From: Ampullimonas aquatilis
Lineage (GTDB): Bacteria; Pseudomonadota; Gammaproteobacteria; Burkholderiales; Burkholderiaceae_D
DNA length: 64,000 nt
NCBI RefSeq assembly: GCF_049675895.1
Contig: NZ_CP183834.1
Location: forward strand, 186,001 to 250,000
Direction of reading: 5' to 3'
Shown: positions 19,101 through 27,463 of the stretch, in pieces
Layout: each line of letters opens with the position of its first letter
How positions within the stretch are numbered: position 1 is the first letter of the stretch
Notes under the pieces: generated by a model
What the model was told of the DNA's origin: nothing
The model's input: the letters and a program-made list of their open reading frames with translations, nothing else
The model's database searches: none
Translations under genes and position numbers: made by a program

Positions 19101-19412
19101 GCAGGTGTACCGGCAATTAGTGCTGTTTTAGAAGCTGGTTCAACTCGCTTGCGGCCGGTGATGATGACTGCCATGGCGATGATTGTCGGTATGTTACCAA
19201 TGGCACTCGGGCTTGGTGAGGCCGGTGAGCAGAACGCACCATTAGGTAGAGCTGTGATTGGAGGGCTGGCTTTTGCTACCGTGTCTACTTTGATTTTCGT
19301 TCCATTGGTTTTTGCCGCTTTACGAAAAGCAAAGGGATCTTTCAGTCTACCAACATTGCATACCGAGCCAGGTACTGCAATACCTAATATAGTCAATACT
19401 GCCAATCTATGA
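16179..19412 (+). CDS. RND efflux pump inner-membrane transporter (HAE1/AcrB family)
   Basis: 1077 residues starting MWIVQIALRRPYTF, the usual opening of this subgroup. The architecture is that of AcrB-like pumps: one helix, a large periplasmic porter domain, a block of six helices (residues 330-540) including GGLALAVGILVDDATVEIENIER with the proton-relay aspartates, a second periplasmic domain and a second helix block from about 885 with TIGVATANSILLVSFARE. It takes substrates from the periplasm or membrane and drives them out by proton antiport. The next gene's start overlaps its stop (4 bases). The order permease, fusion protein, outer-membrane channel is complete. Substrate is unknown; toxic pathway intermediates or organosulfur products are possible. 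Confidence 0.93.
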   Translation: MWIVQIALRRPYTFIVAALLILLATPFVLLRTAIDVFPEVDIPVVAILQSYTGLSAQEMKDRITTPIERNLANSVSDMEHVESQTLPGLAVIKVFFQPDVDIATGISQLVAATQGSLRSLPPGTTPPTIIKYSASSLPILQLGLSSATLSDQELNDQAFNNLRPSFVTIPGVAVTFPYGGKNRQVSVDLDLPALTAHGLTAVDVVNAISAQNLTLPTGTAKIGATEFGVALNGSPTTMAALGDIPISNHSGVNGAMVYVRDVANVRDGFQPQTNVVRRNGERGLLMTIMKNGSASTLSIIKKIFEVLPKAAATLPPDINITPLADQSVFVSAAINGVVQEALIAGALTAALILLFLGNWRSTAIIAVSIPLSILCSLIMLYLIGQTINIMTLGGLALAVGILVDDATVEIENIERQLHFGKSPKQAILDGAAEIATPALVSTLCICIVFVPMFFLEGVAHYLFVPLAEAVVFAMLASWILSRTLIPTLVMYLMQYRVHQVDHEKSISLLRRVHLVFDNGFERIRHQYVVLLAYLLQRKLVFGSIFLIFSILSLAIYPLLGRDFFPTVDAGQMRLHVRAPVGTRVEEMPNLIDKVEQVIKRIIPKQELTSVIDIIGGPYTPFNTLYNNNGTFDGSDTEIMLSLEKGHAPTNEYMRQLRSVLPREFPGLEFYFQPSDMVSQTLNFGLSAPIDIQFTGNNTKENLKLVSELVNQIRQVPGVVDANIYQRFNRHTKSLEMNRSELLQTGLVARDVAQNALISLSSSFQTAPTYWLNPANGNVLSVSVQSLQHDIDSLDALLHIPVNASSSGNGPGSNLPQLLGDVVRVKSTTEQANFSRYNLQPVIDIYTSVDGRDLGSTYAEINQLIETIRAKLPRGSDINVHGQVLTMQSAFSSLGVGLIVAIILVYLLIVVNFQSWLDALIIITALPAALAGIAWILFLTGTTLSVPALTGAIMTIGVATANSILLVSFARERLAAGVPAISAVLEAGSTRLRPVMMTAMAMIVGMLPMALGLGEAGEQNAPLGRAVIGGLAFATVSTLIFVPLVFAALRKAKGSFSLPTLHTEPGTAIPNIVNTANL

Positions 19413-20737
19413 CGCTCCACATTCATTCCATTCCCACAGACATTCATCTGAATGACAACAATTTAAATTTATCCAAGCCTTCGAGTACGATTCGTCGAAT
19501 GGGATTCATTGCCCTAGTTTTATTTTTGATTTTATTGATAGGAGCTGGTCTTCGAACTTACAGTAAAGTACGGGAAGCCAAATTATTGGCTGCACGTACA
19601 GCTGGAAATGCCATTCGTTCGGTACAGACCGTACAGGCCCGTTTAGGTGATCCAAAACGAAACATCACCTTGTCTGGTACGTTAAAAGGTCATGTAGAAG
19701 CACCAATTTATGCAAGGGCAAATGGCTATATTCAAGCTTGGTTTAAAGGAATTGGCGAGCCAGTCAAGAAGGGAGAGTTACTTGCAGTTATTGACGCACC
19801 TGAGTCTGAACAAGAGTTGCAACAGGCGCGAGCTAATGGTGATCAGATTCGGGCTCGACTTGAATTGGCACAATCGACATTGCACCGTTGGGAGGGGTTA
19901 CGCCAACGAGATGCAGTATCTCAGCAAGAGCTTGATGAGCGTCGCGCGGCTGTCCAGCAGGCTCAAGCCGACCTGTCAGCGGCGGATGCGAATGTTAAAA
20001 GATTACAGCAATTACAAGAATTCAGACGAGTAACAGCACCGTTCTCCGGTATTGTTGTTAGACGAAATGTTGATGTAGGTGCTTTGATCGGTGCAGGAAA
20101 TAATGGTACCAATCGTGAGTTATTTTATCTTGCTCAAATTGATCCCTTGCGTATTGATATTGCTGTACCACAAAATTATTCGAGTGCTGTTAATGTGGGT
20201 CAGGAGGTGAATGTTCAATTGCTTGAGCGTCCTGGAGCAACCTACAAAGGATCCATCGTCCGTACGGCTGGTGCAATTGATAGCACAACGAGATCAATGC
20301 AAATTGAGGTGAGTTTGCCAAATCCAGATGGTAAGTTATTACCTGGTTCTTACGTTGAGGTTAATTTACCTTTAACTAATCCAGGTAAAAATTTATTGGT
20401 TCCCGTCGCTGCGCTGCAGTTTCGTCAAGAAGGTCCCCGTGTTGCTGTCGTGAATGGTGAGGAACAAGGAGAGCAGCGTATTGCTATACATCAGGTCAAA
20501 CTCGGACGAGATCTTGGTCGTTTTGTGGAGGTGTTAAATGGTGTTACTCCCAACGATCATATTGTGCTCAATCCACACGATGCTATAGAGGAGAGTGAGT
20601 TAGTCTATGCCCAAGCAGCGCCACCTGATAAGGTTGTCGATAAACCATCAGATAAACCACAAAAAGGTGCAAATCAATCCAATCGGCAATCTGTTGTCAC
20701 TCCGGGTCCATCTTATTCGGGCAGGGTTGGTGTATGA
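19409..20737 (+). CDS. RND efflux periplasmic adaptor (membrane fusion protein, HlyD family)
   Basis: 442 residues. A single N-terminal membrane helix (residues 31-51, MGFIALVLFLILLIGAG) follows a cytoplasmic tail. Then come a lipoyl half (IYARANGYIQAWFKGIGEPVKKGELLAVIDAPE), an alpha-helical hairpin (residues 137-205, rich in Gln, Ala and Glu), the second lipoyl half (VTAPFSGIVVRRNVDVGALI) and beta-barrel regions. The C-terminal 40 residues are Lys, Gln and Ser rich and probably disordered. The start overlaps the permease stop and the stop overlaps the start of the channel gene. Confidence 0.92.
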   Translation: MTLHIHSIPTDIHLNDNNLNLSKPSSTIRRMGFIALVLFLILLIGAGLRTYSKVREAKLLAARTAGNAIRSVQTVQARLGDPKRNITLSGTLKGHVEAPIYARANGYIQAWFKGIGEPVKKGELLAVIDAPESEQELQQARANGDQIRARLELAQSTLHRWEGLRQRDAVSQQELDERRAAVQQAQADLSAADANVKRLQQLQEFRRVTAPFSGIVVRRNVDVGALIGAGNNGTNRELFYLAQIDPLRIDIAVPQNYSSAVNVGQEVNVQLLERPGATYKGSIVRTAGAIDSTTRSMQIEVSLPNPDGKLLPGSYVEVNLPLTNPGKNLLVPVAALQFRQEGPRVAVVNGEEQGEQRIAIHQVKLGRDLGRFVEVLNGVTPNDHIVLNPHDAIEESELVYAQAAPPDKVVDKPSDKPQKGANQSNRQSVVTPGPSYSGRVGV

Positions 20738-22161
20738 AGCGAAATCAAACATATCCGATCTGCTTGTTAACATTGTTATTGGCAGGATGTGTTGCTGCAC
20801 CAAATTATCAACACCCAGTAGCAGAAGTTCCGTTGAAGTGGCAGTCAGAATCTCCTTGGCGTGATGCCAATCCTCAGGATGCTTTACCTAAAGGTGCTTG
20901 GTGGAAAATATATGAAAATGAAACACTGAATAACTTGCAGCAACGGGCATTAGAGCATAACCAAACAGTGGCAATAGCACGTGCCAGACTTATTCAGATT
21001 CGGGCATTGGCACAATCGTCCGAAGCGAGTACTTTGCCACGTTTAGATTTTATCGGACGCACTGGACGTCAACAGCCTTCTGAGAACCGTGCTACCTATT
21101 CTGCCAATCCAGTAACAGCAATTCCCCAAAGTGAGCATGCTCTAAATTTGACTGTAAGTTATGAGCTTGATTTATTTGGGCGAGTGGCTAGTGATGTGGC
21201 AGCTTCTTTGGCGAATGCACAACAAGCACAATCTGAGCTAGAAAATACCTTATTGGTATTGAGTGCTGATCTGGCAACTTTGTATTTCAATTTATGTGCG
21301 ACTGACACGGAAATTGATGTTGTACAAGAGGGGGTAGCTTTGCAGGAACGAGCAATTAGCCTACTTGTTGCTCGACATGAAGGTGGAATTTCTTCCGGTT
21401 TTGATCAGTCCCAACAGCAGGTTCAACTTGATGCCACTCGAACGCAATTGGCCTTGCTGAATCGTCAGCGACTACAGATTGAGCATGCTATTGCCACATT
21501 GCTAGGTACGCCAGCAAGTAATTTGCAATTAGCTACCAAACCGTTGCAGTCTTCAACAAGGCTGCCGGTTTTGCCGGTGCTACTACCTTCAGATATCCTT
21601 GAGCGCAGACCTGATGTCTCCTCGGCTGAGCGAGCGGTAGCAGCAGCTAATGCACAAATTGGCGTAGCACGTTCGGCAGCTTTTCCAAGCATTACATTAG
21701 GAGCTGGTACAGGTTTGCAAAGCCGTACGATTGAAAATTTATTGACTGCGTCAAGCTCATTATGGTCTTTTGGTTCAAGTATTGCCTATAACTTGTTTGA
21801 TGGTGGTCGAAACAAAGCCTTGCTGCAGGCAAGTAAAGCGGCTCATGAGGCCTCTATTGCGAATTATCGGCAAACTGTATTACGTGCATTTCAAGAGGTT
21901 GAAGATGGCTTGGGTAGTCTGCAAGCCTTAGATAAGGCAAGACAGTACGCTCAAAGTTCGATTGTCAGCTCACAGCAGGTACTTGATATAGCGACGTATC
22001 GTTATCAGGGTGGCGCTGCCACCTATCTTGAGATTGTGACTGCCCAACAAAACATGTTGAACAATCAGCGTTTGGCAGCCCAATTACTGGGTCAACAATT
22101 GACTACCACCGCGTTTCTGGCAAAAGCGCTGGGTGGTAGCATAGAGACTAAATCTAATTAG
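20734..22161 (+). CDS. Outer-membrane efflux lipoprotein (OprM/NodT family)
   Basis: 475 residues. The lipobox LAGC places the lipidated Cys at residue 19. Two OEP repeats follow, with the conserved SYELDLFGRV segment near residue 141 and LLPSDILERRPDV near 285. The RYQGGAATYLEIVTAQQ motif near 423 is typical of NodT-type channels. The ATGA overlap with the adaptor gene shows translational coupling. Its stop overlaps the end of the convergent lectin-like gene by 8 bases. Confidence 0.92.
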   Translation: MKRNQTYPICLLTLLLAGCVAAPNYQHPVAEVPLKWQSESPWRDANPQDALPKGAWWKIYENETLNNLQQRALEHNQTVAIARARLIQIRALAQSSEASTLPRLDFIGRTGRQQPSENRATYSANPVTAIPQSEHALNLTVSYELDLFGRVASDVAASLANAQQAQSELENTLLVLSADLATLYFNLCATDTEIDVVQEGVALQERAISLLVARHEGGISSGFDQSQQQVQLDATRTQLALLNRQRLQIEHAIATLLGTPASNLQLATKPLQSSTRLPVLPVLLPSDILERRPDVSSAERAVAAANAQIGVARSAAFPSITLGAGTGLQSRTIENLLTASSSLWSFGSSIAYNLFDGGRNKALLQASKAAHEASIANYRQTVLRAFQEVEDGLGSLQALDKARQYAQSSIVSSQQVLDIATYRYQGGAATYLEIVTAQQNMLNNQRLAAQLLGQQLTTTAFLAKALGGSIETKSN

Positions 22162-22855
22162 TGGCAAAACAGTAGAACAGCCCTGCACCACCTGTTGCGA
22201 CTAGATTTTCCTGCCCGCAGCCGCGACTTGGATGTGCTGAATTCCATGATGTGTTGCCACCACCGGTCCGGTCGAAGTGGCCAACCTGTGCAGATCCATC
22301 TGCGGCAGTACTGGTATAGTTTTTACAGGTGTGATCATTGCCATCAGCGAATGCGCGGCCATCTGGCTGCGAGCCAGTAAGAATGTCATGTTGATTTGGC
22401 GTGTCGCCAGCACCTTTAACTGGTTCGTTCTTTTCGGTCAATGCTGTGGTTCGACTTAGGTTGTTACCCAGTCTGGCGCCATCCAGCGTATCACCATGTA
22501 AATGTGCGACATCTTTGGCCACGATAACACCGCGTGCGTTATACCAGGGGCCTTGGCCGATACGATCTCTTGCATTAATGGCAGGTTGTCCATTTTGAGC
22601 CTGTGTGCTCAAGTAGGCTCGCCAGGTTTTTGTGCTGCCAATTGCATTTGCAAGGCTTTGGCAATGTTTATCTGCGCCTTCTAATCCACCTAAGTCAGCC
22701 CCTTTTCCAACACCTGTACTAGTAACAAAAAAACTGATTGGTGCTTGTGGCGGTTTCTCTGCTGCCGAGTTATTGGTGTTGCTATTTTGTTGCGCATAGG
22801 CAAATGAATTTGCTAGGGAAAAGATAAATACAGAGAGTTTCATCGCGATTTTCAT
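22154..22855 (-). CDS. Exported lectin/endostatin-like domain protein
   Basis: 233 residues. The signal peptide ends near AYAQQ (residue 21), and a short Asn/Ser/Pro linker precedes the domain. The domain starts SFFVTSTGVGKGADLGGL and contains GADKHCQSLA, NARDRIGQGPWYNARG, QHDILTGSQPDGRAF and a C-terminal GGAGLFYCFA. This set of motifs marks a proteobacterial family related in fold to C-type lectin or endostatin domains, with four cysteines likely paired. It is probably secreted or periplasmic. Its function is not established. It ends inside the last codons of the convergent efflux channel gene. Confidence 0.7.
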   Translation of the reverse strand: MKIAMKLSVFIFSLANSFAYAQQNSNTNNSAAEKPPQAPISFFVTSTGVGKGADLGGLEGADKHCQSLANAIGSTKTWRAYLSTQAQNGQPAINARDRIGQGPWYNARGVIVAKDVAHLHGDTLDGARLGNNLSRTTALTEKNEPVKGAGDTPNQHDILTGSQPDGRAFADGNDHTCKNYTSTAADGSAQVGHFDRTGGGNTSWNSAHPSRGCGQENLVATGGAGLFYCFATN

Positions 22856-23231
22856 GCTTACTTTTACTTTCCTGATGGTGAATGAGCACTAAGTGATTAA
22901 TTGATGTCATGAAGCAATACATCACAGTTTAAGCCGTGATTTTCAAATTTATTGAGCAAGGTATTACACATTATTTTTAGCAGCTATTGTGCCTGTCAAA
23001 TAGGTCACGCAACTCCCTCATACATTTATTCTGAGCTCTTTGACTGTTGCTTAATCAGCAGAGTGGTCGGGCATCTGTTGCTGATGCAGCAGGTGGCGTA
23101 ACGATATTGCTTAAAAAAATTTAAATTTAAAAAATGAATTTGGATGGTGAAAAATGAACGATAGTAATTGGCTCATATTTCATAACCGAATTGATCATAA
23201 ATTCTGAAAGAAATAATAAATCTTTTGAAGT

Positions 23232-23246
23232 TGGCATATTTCCTGC
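23232..23246 (+). promoter_or_regulatory. Sigma-54 promoter of the DLH-cytochrome-MBL operon
   Basis: TGGCATATTTCCTGC, preceded by T, has GG and GC exactly 10 bases apart and the TGGCAT hexamer. Predicted start is near 23258, 62 bases before the ATG at 23320. Upstream at about 22897-22919 is a TGATGT-N11-ACATCA inverted repeat that could be an activator site. Nothing else is clear in 22856-23231. Confidence 0.75.
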
Positions 23247-23319
23247 CTTGTCCAATAAATAGATATGGGAAATCAAAACTACAAAACATAGAAGTTGCGA
23301 TACTTAAGGGTGGTCTTAA

Positions 23320-24207
23320 ATGAAACGTAAAACTGCAGAGGATTTTGATCCTGAAGTCTTAAGGATTTTTGATCGTTATGTTCACGCAAAAATCTCACGG
23401 CGTGGCTTTCTTGAGGAGGTAAGCAAATACACAGTAGGTGGATTAACCGCGACTGCATTGTTAGCCGAGTTATCGCCAAGTTTCGCTGCACCCTTGGTGC
23501 TTGAGAGTGATTCTCGCGTTAAGGCTAGTTATGTGGAATATCCATCGCCAGACGGGTATGGCACATTGCGTGGTTATCTTGTGAAGCCAGAAAATGCCAA
23601 GGGGAGATTGCCAACTATCTTGGTGGTTCATGAGAATCGTGGATTAAATCCACATATTGAAGATATTGCCCGTCGTTTGGCGATAGATAACTTTATTGCA
23701 TTTGCACCCGATGCGCTTTTCCCGCTGGGTGGCTATCCTGGTGATGAGGATAAGGCTCGTGAGTTATTTCAAAAACTGGATCAAAACAAAAGTCGAGCAG
23801 ATTTTATTGCTGCAACCGGTATTCTTAAGAGATTGCCAGAAGGAAATGGCAAGGTAGGTGTGGTCGGTTTTTGTTATGGTGGTGGGATTGCCAATTTTTT
23901 GGCTACCAAAATTCCTGATCTGGCTGCCGCAGTGCCATTTTATGGGAGCCCTCCGTTATCTGAAGATGTTCCAAAAATAAAGTCACCCTTATTAATTCAT
24001 CACGGTGAGAAGGACGAACGCTTGATAGCTAGTCTTCCAGCTTATGAGGCTGCCTTAAAGACCGCAAATGTAAATTATCAGGCTTTCATTTATGCGGGTG
24101 CTCAACACGGATTTAATAACGATACGACTCCACGTTATGACGAAATCTCGGCAAAGTTGGCATGGAAAAGAACCGTGGAATTCTTTGATAAAAACTTGCG
24201 TGTTTGA
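23320..24207 (+). CDS. Tat-exported dienelactone hydrolase-family protein
   Basis: 295 residues. A twin-arginine motif SRRGFLE at 26-32 followed by a hydrophobic stretch (GGLTATALLAELSPSFAAP) predicts Tat export. The alpha/beta-hydrolase core has the DLH-type nucleophile GFCYGGG with Cys185, the acid residue in HHGEKDERL and the His in AGAQHGFNND. The family hydrolyses enol-lactones and other esters. This form resembles the exported YghX-like subgroup, whose substrate is not known to me. It is the first gene of an operon with cytochrome c, cytochrome b561 and an MBL-fold protein, which suggests a hydrolytic step in a periplasmic oxidation route. Confidence 0.85.
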   Translation: MKRKTAEDFDPEVLRIFDRYVHAKISRRGFLEEVSKYTVGGLTATALLAELSPSFAAPLVLESDSRVKASYVEYPSPDGYGTLRGYLVKPENAKGRLPTILVVHENRGLNPHIEDIARRLAIDNFIAFAPDALFPLGGYPGDEDKARELFQKLDQNKSRADFIAATGILKRLPEGNGKVGVVGFCYGGGIANFLATKIPDLAAAVPFYGSPPLSEDVPKIKSPLLIHHGEKDERLIASLPAYEAALKTANVNYQAFIYAGAQHGFNNDTTPRYDEISAKLAWKRTVEFFDKNLRV

Positions 24208-24236
24208 AATTTTTTAATTTAACTGAAGGAAGAAAA

Positions 24237-24704
24237 ATGTCGAAGTATTTTAAGTCCCTGATGGCGGTAGTAATCATTAGTATTTCTGCAGGGGCTGTGG
24301 CACAGCAGGCGCCTAAACCAGAGGCTTTGATTAAGTGGCGTCAGTCTGTATTTCAGGTTGTGGCATGGAACAGTTCACGTATTAAGGCCAATGTCGAAGG
24401 CACTTATAACAAAGAAGATGTTCTGCGGGCTGCAAACACGATTGCTGCAATATCAAATTCTGGTTTAAGCGTTTTATTCGTGCCAGGAACTGAGCAAGGA
24501 AAAGGTTGGCACGATACAGCAGCCAAACCTGAATTGTTTAAGGACGAAAAAAAAGTTGCCGATTTATTTGGCAATTTTTCCAAGGAAGCCAATGAATTAG
24601 TCAAGGTCGCCTCCAATTCTGATGCGACTGCGGTGAAAGAGCAATTAGGCAAGCTTTCGAAGACTTGCAAAGCTTGCCATGATGATTACAAAGCGAAAGA
24701 GTAA
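24237..24704 (+). CDS. Cytochrome c-556/cytochrome c'-like protein
   Basis: 155 residues from ATG 24237, with GGAAG upstream; the open frame extends further but overlaps the previous gene. The signal peptide ends at AVAQQ (about residue 22). The single heme site CKACH (C144, C147, H148) lies at the extreme C-terminus, as in four-helix cytochromes c' and c-556. Such proteins shuttle electrons or bind small ligands in the periplasm. Maturation needs the Ccm system, encoded 9 kb downstream. The cytochrome b561 gene next to it is the likely redox partner. Confidence 0.85.
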   Translation: MSKYFKSLMAVVIISISAGAVAQQAPKPEALIKWRQSVFQVVAWNSSRIKANVEGTYNKEDVLRAANTIAAISNSGLSVLFVPGTEQGKGWHDTAAKPELFKDEKKVADLFGNFSKEANELVKVASNSDATAVKEQLGKLSKTCKACHDDYKAKE

Positions 24705-24809
24705 TTAATCATAATTTAAAAAGGCCGTTGCTATTGTCTGGCGGTGGTCTTTTGTATGGTAGGAAGTCAAGATGCAGTGATTTACTTGACGGTTTTTGGA
24801 GGAATAAGA

Positions 24810-25529
24810 ATGCAATCTCAGTATGTATGGGATTTACCGATCCGAATTTTTCACTGGCTCCTTGCAGCCAGTATTCCTGCTGCCATTGTGACTGGCATGA
24901 TCGGCGGTGATCTAATTGAATGGCACGGCCGTTTAGGATTGTTTATTCTTGGTTTAATTATTTTTCGTCTGATCTGGGGTGTGGTTGGTTCTCGCACTGC
25001 CAGGTTTGTGAATTTTGTTCGAGGACCAAGAGCAATATTGGACTATCTTCGTGGCGAGTGGCGTGGTATAGGACACAATCCGCTAGGAGCTTTGTCGGTG
25101 CTTGGTTTGCTGGCAATCATTTCGGCTCAAATCGGCACCGGTCTTTTTGCAAATGATGATATTACCTTTCAAGGTCCTTTGGCATATTTGATTGAGTCAG
25201 AATCCTCCAATCATATGCGTAGCCTTCATGCTTTATTAAAGTACGGCTTAATCGCAATGGTATCTTTGCATGTGGTGGCTATTATTTTCTACGTTCGATT
25301 CAAACGTGAAAATTTAGTACGCCCAATGTTGACTGGCCGAAAAGAAATCGATCCAAATTTGGTATCTCCTGAAATTACTCAAGGCAACCTAAGGCTCGTT
25401 AGAGTTGGGCGCAGCGCAATTTCTTTTATTGTTTCGGCAGCAATCTCATTAACAGTTGTTTATGTTGTTGCCAGTGGATTAGCACCTTCTGTGACTCAGT
25501 CATTATCTATTAAAGCACCGTTCTGGTAG
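24810..25529 (+). CDS. Cytochrome b561-type membrane protein
   Basis: 239 residues from ATG 24810 with a strong GGAGGA site. VWDLPIRIFHWLLAA at the N-terminus carries a first heme ligand; WHGRLGLFILGLIIFRLIWG, MRSLHALLKYGLIAMVSLHVVAI and further helices make a four-to-five-helix di-heme b561 protein. The C-terminal segment carries an additional hydrophobic helix. It is expected to exchange electrons between the quinone pool and the c-type cytochrome encoded just upstream. Confidence 0.87.
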   Translation: MQSQYVWDLPIRIFHWLLAASIPAAIVTGMIGGDLIEWHGRLGLFILGLIIFRLIWGVVGSRTARFVNFVRGPRAILDYLRGEWRGIGHNPLGALSVLGLLAIISAQIGTGLFANDDITFQGPLAYLIESESSNHMRSLHALLKYGLIAMVSLHVVAIIFYVRFKRENLVRPMLTGRKEIDPNLVSPEITQGNLRLVRVGRSAISFIVSAAISLTVVYVVASGLAPSVTQSLSIKAPFW

Positions 25530-25570
25530 CAAATAGACATTTAATCTTTGTAAGTCAATTTGGAGGATTC

Positions 25571-27031
25571 ATGCATTTAATGAAATTCCCGTTAACGGGT
25601 CTGGTTTTCGTGTTTTCACTGACTGCACTACCTGCATGGTCAGTGACGTTGGAGTCTGCTGCTGATGCACTTGGTGTTGCTAAAATTAAGTCACTCGAAT
25701 TTTCTGCCACCGGTCATTGGTTTCAGTTTGGGCAAGCACCCAGGCCAGGATTACCTTGGCCACGTTTTAATGTTAGTAGGTATACCGCTGATTTCAACTA
25801 CGAAACGGCCACAGAGCGAGTACAAATCACGCGTAAGCAAGCAATTGAGCCAAAACGCTTAAGACCAACGCCTGTAGAGCAAAAAGTGGATCAATATGTC
25901 AGTGGTGGAAAAGCATGGAGCCTGGCACCACAAGTGGGTGCACCTCAAGATTCTCCACTCGTTGCGACCGCCCAGCCACTTGCTGTTGAAGAGCGTAATG
26001 CTGAAATTTGGTCTACACCTCAAGGTTTTATAAAAGCGGCACTTGCTAATCATGCAACCACCAAGTCTGGAAAAGATGGTATTACAGTTTCATTTTCAGT
26101 CGATGAAAAATTCCATTATGTTGGAATCATCAATCATAAGAATCAGGTAGAGAGAATTAAGACTTGGATTGATAATCCTGTGCTCGGTGACACGTTGGTT
26201 GAAACTGAGTATGCTAACTATAAAGATTTTAGTGGTATTGCATTTCCGACTTATCTTCTTAGAAAACAGGGTGGTCATCCTGTTTTAGAGTTAGCTGTAT
26301 CTGAGGTTAAGCAGAATTCTGCTTCAGATATTGCTTTGCCAGAAAATGTTGCAAGCTTGCCTATACCTCCTGTAACAGTCACTTCAAACAAATTGGCTGA
26401 AGGTATCTACTATCTCACGGGCGGAACACATCACAGTGTCGCTATTGAGCAAAAAGATCATGTGGTGGTAGTCGAAGCGCCTTTGAACGAAGATCGATCT
26501 TTAGCAGTGATTGCCAAAATTAAAGAAATCATTCCAGCCAAGCCAATCAAGTATTTGGTGAATACCCATGTCCATTTCGATCATTCTGGCGGTTTGCGTA
26601 CTTATGTTGATGAAGGCACCACTATTGTCACTCAAAGATTGAATCAACCCTACTATCAGAAGGCGTGGGTAACACCTCACTCCATTAATCCTGATCGTCT
26701 CGCTAAGTCAAAGCTAACCGCACACTATGATACTTTTACTGGTAAAAAAATCTTGTCTGATGGTAAGCGTACCATTGAAATTCATGAGATAGCTGGCAAT
26801 GGACATAATGATGCCTTTTCCTTAGTTTATCTTCCTGCAGAGAAAATTTTGGTAGAGGCGGATGCATTCACGCCAACGGCCGTTAATGCCCCTTTACCAA
26901 CATCACCTAATCCTTATTCTGTCAATCTATATCAGAATATTCAAAAGCTCAATTTGCAGGTTGAACAAATTGCACCGTTGCATGGCCGTGTTGTGAGTCT
27001 CAATGATTTGCGTGCTGCGATTGGCCAGTAA
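25571..27031 (+). CDS. Exported metallo-beta-lactamase-fold hydrolase (SoxH-like)
   Basis: 486 residues with a Sec-type signal (LTGLVFVFSLTALPAWS). An N-terminal domain of about 260 residues precedes the MBL domain, whose zinc motif is THVHFDHSGG (H333, H335, D337, H338); a later GNGHNDAF and an LHG near the end supply more ligands. The layout resembles SoxH-like and quinoprotein-associated MBL proteins more than the larger SdsA1 alkylsulfatases. A GGAGGA site lies 4 bases before ATG 25571 and 13 before ATG 25580, so either start is possible. Last gene of the operon; a terminator follows. The substrate may be a thioester, sulfate ester or glutathione adduct; the sequence does not decide. Confidence 0.82.
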   Translation: MHLMKFPLTGLVFVFSLTALPAWSVTLESAADALGVAKIKSLEFSATGHWFQFGQAPRPGLPWPRFNVSRYTADFNYETATERVQITRKQAIEPKRLRPTPVEQKVDQYVSGGKAWSLAPQVGAPQDSPLVATAQPLAVEERNAEIWSTPQGFIKAALANHATTKSGKDGITVSFSVDEKFHYVGIINHKNQVERIKTWIDNPVLGDTLVETEYANYKDFSGIAFPTYLLRKQGGHPVLELAVSEVKQNSASDIALPENVASLPIPPVTVTSNKLAEGIYYLTGGTHHSVAIEQKDHVVVVEAPLNEDRSLAVIAKIKEIIPAKPIKYLVNTHVHFDHSGGLRTYVDEGTTIVTQRLNQPYYQKAWVTPHSINPDRLAKSKLTAHYDTFTGKKILSDGKRTIEIHEIAGNGHNDAFSLVYLPAEKILVEADAFTPTAVNAPLPTSPNPYSVNLYQNIQKLNLQVEQIAPLHGRVVSLNDLRAAIGQ

Positions 27032-27049
27032 TAAATTATCAATTAAAAA

Positions 27050-27084
27050 AATAGAAACCCTGCTTAACAAGTTGGGTTTCTATT
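27050..27084 (+). terminator. Rho-independent terminator after the MBL gene
   Basis: Perfect 11-base arms AATAGAAACCC and GGGTTTCTATT with a 13-base loop, preceded by an A-run and followed by ACTTTTTC. It ends the DLH-cytochrome-MBL operon. Between here and 27379 I see nothing else. Confidence 0.85.
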
Positions 27085-27378
27085 ACTTTTTCTATCTAAC
27101 ACAAGTTCGCTAGCCTAAGAAAATTTGCATTGGATAACGTCTCCCTGTGCTAATGCAAAACCTTGGTCAGTATTCACATACTTGTTTCTGTCAGCGTTCG
27201 GCTTACGGTTCTCGCCCACATCATTCTTGAAAATTACGCTGTTGATTTCTATTCAGGTAATTGCTGCAGTGTCAGCAACACTGTTTTTACTTATGCAGTG
27301 ACTAATTGTATTTGTTAATAACTAGAAAAATTATTTAATTAAAACAATGAGATAGTGGTAATTTTTCTTAAAAAAAAC

Positions 27379-27393
27379 TGGTATGGATTGTGC
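27379..27393 (+). promoter_or_regulatory. Candidate sigma-54 promoter of the DUF1549/DUF1501 operon (weaker)
   Basis: TGGTATGGATTGTGC keeps the GG-N10-GC spacing and TGG, but has TAT for CAC and GTGC for TTGC. Transcription would start near 27405, 59 bases before ATG 27464. On sequence alone this could be chance; its placement argues for it. Confidence 0.4.
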
Positions 27394-27463
27394 TGATATG
27401 GCTCTGTCGGTAGCCTTATTTTGGAGGCTAAAAGAGCAGATTTTAAATTTCCGGAGTGATTTA

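Noticed and set aside
23091..23107. TGGCGTAACGATATTGC upstream of the DLH operon as a sigma-54 site
   Set aside because: GG and GC are 12 bases apart; sigma-54 needs 10. The site at 23232 has correct spacing and is closer to the gene.
25571..27031. SdsA1-type alkylsulfatase
   Set aside because: The protein has the THVHFDH motif but is shorter than the family, and I do not see the C-terminal sterol-carrier-like domain; SoxH-like is safer.
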